From DATGFK01 sp040007395 (GTDB lineage: Bacteria > Chloroflexota > Anaerolineae > Aggregatilineales > UBA2796): 15,106 nt of DNA. The number at the start of each line of letters is the position of its first letter. Positions within the stretch are counted from its first letter, which is position 1. The notes under the pieces were generated by a model, which was given only the letters and a program-made list of their open reading frames with translations, had not been told where the DNA came from and searched no databases. The stretch is from positions 1 through 15,106 of the forward strand of contig JBDTVG010000061.1 of assembly GCA_040007395.1 (NCBI GenBank), in the 5' to 3' direction. The position numbers were made by a program, and so were the translations under genes. Shown here one piece after another: positions 12,369 through 15,106 of this stretch.

Positions 12369-15106
12369 CTATGCTTCTTTGGTGTTGTCTTCGCTGTCAC
12401 CGCCATCATTAGCAGTAGCGCTGCGTGCGTCAGCGGAACTGATCGCGCCGCGTTTCTCCATCAGTTCGATCAGGCGGGCAGCGCGGGTATAGCCAATCCG
12501 CAGCCGCCGTTGCAACATCTGGATCGACGGCTTCCCGGCACGCTGCACCATCTCGACGGCTTCGTCGTACATCTCATCATCTTCACTGGCGTTGCCAGCA
12601 CTCTCGGAAGTGCCACTATTGGCAGGTGTCGCCGGACGGTTGCCAATCGAACTGGATGACGGCGGGCTGCCAAACACCCGCTGATTGCCACTATTGCTGA
12701 AATTGCCACCACTGTTACTACTGCTGCTATTCGATGAAGGCGATGAATTGAACCGCTCTTGCCGCGATTGCACAGGTTCGGCGGGACGGTTGAAGTCTAG
12801 CGGACTGCTCATGGCGGCCTTTGCGCTGGTTGGCTCGATCTTTTGGCCTTTCCAGTAGGCGGTAATGCGATTGATCTCCGCGTCGGAGACAAACACACCT
12901 TGCATCCGCAATGGGGCGGCTGCATCTGGCGACTGGAACAGCATATCGCCGCGCCCCAATAGTTTTTCCGCCCCCGGCGAATCGAGGATAACCCGCGAGT
13001 CCACGCTGGATGCGACGGCAAACGAGATCCGCGCCGGGAAGTTGGCCTTGATCAAGCCTGTCACCACGTCTACGCTGGGGCGCTGCGTCGAGACGATCAA
13101 GTGAATGCCAGTGGCACGCGCCATCTGAGCCAGCCGAGTCAGCACCTTTTCCGTTTCGTCGGGAGCGAGCATCATTAAGTCTGCTAGTTCATCGATCACG
13201 ACGACGAGATATGGCAGTTTAGGCTGGTTGCCTGCAATCTTGCCGTTGTAGTCAACAATGTTACGCGCTCCGGCCTGCGCGAATTTCTTGTAGCGCTCGT
13301 CCATCTCGCGAGTGACCCATTTCAGTACACCCACGATGCGTTCCAGATCGACCACCACCGCCGAAACAAGATGCGGAATACCGTTGTACCCGGTCAATTC
13401 GACGCGCTTGGGGTCTACCATAATCATCTTGAGATCGTCGGGCGAATTTTGCAGTAGCAAGCACGCAATGATCGCATTGACACACACCGACTTACCAGAA
13501 CCCGTTGTTCCGGCGATCAGCAAGTGTGGCATCTGAGTCAGGTCGGTAGCAATCGGCGCACCGTCTACGCTCAAGCCTAACCCGATCCGCAGCTTGGAGT
13601 TGATCCGCTCGAATTCCTCGGAGTCCATCACATCGCGCAAACTGACGACGGCGGTTTCCTTATTAGGAACTTCAATCCCGACATAGCCTTTGCCGGGTAC
13701 GGGCGCTTCGATACGGATCGAACGTGCCGAAAGTGCCAACGCGAGGTCAGCATCCAGCCGTGCGATCTGCCCGACCTTGATACGGATCTTCTTGCCCTGT
13801 CGGGTCGTGAGATAGTCCGGCTCTACGCCAAACTGCGTAATTGTCGGGCCGGGATTCGTCTCGACCACTTTGCCCGGTGCGCTAAAGGCCAGGAGCGTTT
13901 CTTCGATGATTTTGGCCTGCTGTTTAAGGACTTCGTCGTTGACTTTCTGCTGCGACCCAGATTCGAGCAGTTGGCGGTAATCGGGAATCTCGCCGTTTTG
14001 CCCACCCTTGCTGCGGATAATCACGCCTTCCAGCGGTGGAGCAGCAGGCGAGGGGCTGGCGGGTGGCGTGCTTGTCGCCACAGTTGAAGTAGGGGGCTGC
14101 GCCGACTCTGGCTGTTTGGCAGGCATACTCGGATCAGCCGCCTTTACTGGATTTATCGTCGCTTCAGGTTTTGTCTCGGCTTTCGTGGTTGTCGCCGGGG
14201 GGCGTTGCCCGAAAGGGGAGAACGACGATCCAGTGGAACCACCTAATGGCGGCTTGGATGGTTCCTGACCGGGACGCGAACGGGGCAGCACTGGGTCAGC
14301 CGGACGCGGCATCGAGGCAGGTGCTGTGCCAACCCCGCCACTTACCGTTGGACGCGGCCCATTGGAGCGTGGGAGATCTTCGTCCGCGTCATCAATCGGC
14401 ACATACTTTGGATCGTTATCTTCTTCTTCGTCTTCCTCATCAAATTGAGGCGTAGTCGCCAACCCGGGTTTAGGGACAGGTCGGGTGAACGATGCGGAGG
14501 GTGTCGGCGCTGGCATTGGGCGATTGCCGATGGGCGTAGCTGGCTTGAAGCTCTCCGGCTCGTCATCCTCTGCTTCGTCTTCATCGTCGTCATTGTTGAC
14601 GGGTCTGGCAGTGGGACTACTCCCAAACGGACTGGATGGCTTGGCGTTGAAGGGGCTGCGGTTACCAATCGGTGTGGCAGGTTTGAGACTCTCGGATTTC
14701 TGATCATCCTTCGCTGCATCATCGGCGGGTTTTGCCGTGGCACTACCGCTAGGTCTCGCACCAAATGGATTCGGCTTGGATGCCGAATTGGTCGGAGATG
14801 CGCCAAATGGCGTGCGGTTGCCGATGGGCGTGGCAGGCTTGAAGCTGGGCGACTTAGCGTCGTCGTCTAGCTCGTCGTCCTCATCGTCAAAATCCGCGTC
14901 TTTGCCTTTGTCCGCCGGCCGAACCGGAGCATTTCCGCCCGGCTTGGCTCCGAATGGGGTGGAACTCGATGAGGTCGGCGGTGGTAATTTGGCGGCGGCA
15001 TTCGATCCTGTATTAGCAGGCGCAGGCGCGGCCCCAAACGGTGTACGTGTCCCGATGGGCGTGGCAGGCTTGAAGCTGGGCGACTTAGCGTCGTCGTCTA
15101 GCTCGT
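12369..15106 (-). CDS. ftsK: DNA translocase FtsK, 5' end outside the window
   Basis: The reading frame ends at 12369 and stays open to the last base, so the ATG at 14516 is internal and at least 911 residues are visible. Layout of the visible part: about 360 residues of Pro/Ser/Asp-rich linker; the alpha domain (PGPTITQFGVEP onward); the RecA-like motor with Walker A GTTGSGKS at about residues 532-539 and Walker B VVVIDELADL at about 634-643; a Ser/Asn-rich spacer of about 80 residues; and the winged-helix gamma domain (DDEMYDEAVEMVQRAGKPS to LIELMEKRGAIS), which in FtsK reads KOPS sequences and activates XerCD. The membrane domain must lie beyond the right edge. FtsK pumps DNA at the septum for chromosome dimer resolution. 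A strong terminator follows. The unusual features are the repeated acidic linker and the extra spacer before gamma. Confidence 0.95.
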   Translation of the reverse strand, partial: ELDDDAKSPSFKPATPIGTRTPFGAAPAPANTGSNAAAKLPPPTSSSSTPFGAKPGGNAPVRPADKGKDADFDDEDDELDDDAKSPSFKPATPIGNRTPFGASPTNSASKPNPFGARPSGSATAKPADDAAKDDQKSESLKPATPIGNRSPFNAKPSSPFGSSPTARPVNNDDDEDEAEDDEPESFKPATPIGNRPMPAPTPSASFTRPVPKPGLATTPQFDEEDEEEDNDPKYVPIDDADEDLPRSNGPRPTVSGGVGTAPASMPRPADPVLPRSRPGQEPSKPPLGGSTGSSFSPFGQRPPATTTKAETKPEATINPVKAADPSMPAKQPESAQPPTSTVATSTPPASPSPAAPPLEGVIIRSKGGQNGEIPDYRQLLESGSQQKVNDEVLKQQAKIIEETLLAFSAPGKVVETNPGPTITQFGVEPDYLTTRQGKKIRIKVGQIARLDADLALALSARSIRIEAPVPGKGYVGIEVPNKETAVVSLRDVMDSEEFERINSKLRIGLGLSVDGAPIATDLTQMPHLLIAGTTGSGKSVCVNAIIACLLLQNSPDDLKMIMVDPKRVELTGYNGIPHLVSAVVVDLERIVGVLKWVTREMDERYKKFAQAGARNIVDYNGKIAGNQPKLPYLVVVIDELADLMMLAPDETEKVLTRLAQMARATGIHLIVSTQRPSVDVVTGLIKANFPARISFAVASSVDSRVILDSPGAEKLLGRGDMLFQSPDAAAPLRMQGVFVSDAEINRITAYWKGQKIEPTSAKAAMSSPLDFNRPAEPVQSRQERFNSSPSSNSSSSNSGGNFSNSGNQRVFGSPPSSSSIGNRPATPANSGTSESAGNASEDDEMYDEAVEMVQRAGKPSIQMLQRRLRIGYTRAARLIELMEKRGAISSADARSATANDGGDSEDNTKEA
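14518..15106 (-). repeat. Recurring KPATPIG-centred repeats in the FtsK linker
   Basis: Four copies of S-x2-(F/L)-KPATPIG-(N/T)-R lie in the linker, with matching DNA starts at 14527, 14665, 14821 and 15052 (spacings 138, 156 and 231 bp, all multiples of three). Each is followed by a PFGA/PFN-type segment and an Asp/Glu run. Bases 14821-14875 and 15052-15106 are an identical 55-bp stretch that runs to the window edge, so the true repeat may be longer. Confidence 0.9.

Noticed and set aside
14516..14516. Treating the ATG at 14516 as the ftsK start.
   Set aside because: The frame remains open for 196 more codons with the same repeat motif, and FtsK needs an upstream membrane domain.
14517..14870. 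Long plus-strand frames opposite the ftsK linker.
   Set aside because: They mirror the repetitive, GC-biased ftsK codons; the minus frame is continuous and carries the coherent FtsK linker.

Overview
The window looks like chromosomal DNA of a bacterium with moderate GC, most plausibly a Chloroflexota (Anaerolineae-like) lineage. That rests on the mix of protein types: an FtsK with a very long acidic/proline-rich linker, TlpA/DipZ-type redoxins, DUF1206, AIM24-type and U32-like proteins. No rRNA or other marker gene is present, so the assignment is an inference. Almost every gene lies on the minus strand; the AIM24-family gene is the only convincing plus-strand gene.

Left part (about 230-3860): a compact minus-strand cluster, transcribed right to left. 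It encodes a U32-peptidase-like TIM-barrel protein, a metallo-beta-lactamase-fold protein with an HxDxDH metal motif, and an alpha-ketoglutaric semialdehyde dehydrogenase-type ALDH. The ALDH suggests sugar-acid or hydroxyproline-type catabolism ending at 2-oxoglutarate.

Immediately upstream is a clean 227-bp miniature transposable element (3910-4136) with 19-bp perfect terminal inverted repeats and an 8-bp target duplication. It landed on the stop codon of a small gene for an exported protein. Removing it in silico restores an in-frame TAG, so the last 10 codons of today's reading frame come from the transposon. The same gene also has an amber codon inside its predicted signal peptide and is annotated as a pseudogene.

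Middle part (4940-9731): four minus-strand genes. These are a double-domain exported thioredoxin-like protein made by an in-frame 501-bp duplication, an exported/membrane TPR protein with a coiled coil, a six-helix DUF1206 membrane protein followed by a strong terminator hairpin, and ribonuclease D with two HRDC domains.

Right part (10099-15106): an AIM24/TIGR00266-family gene on the plus strand faces an ftsK gene on the minus strand. ftsK is cut by the window edge; its reading frame stays open to the last base. Between them is an AT-richer accessory strip holding a small gene split by an in-frame TAA, a decayed copy of the ftsK 3' end, and an intact HNH-like zinc-motif gene. Sequences related to the ftsK tail or terminator occur up to three times here, which suggests the 3' end of ftsK has repeatedly received or duplicated DNA. 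The visible N-terminal part of FtsK contains a recurring KPATPIG-centred repeat, including a perfect 55-bp DNA repeat with a 231-bp period that reaches the window edge.
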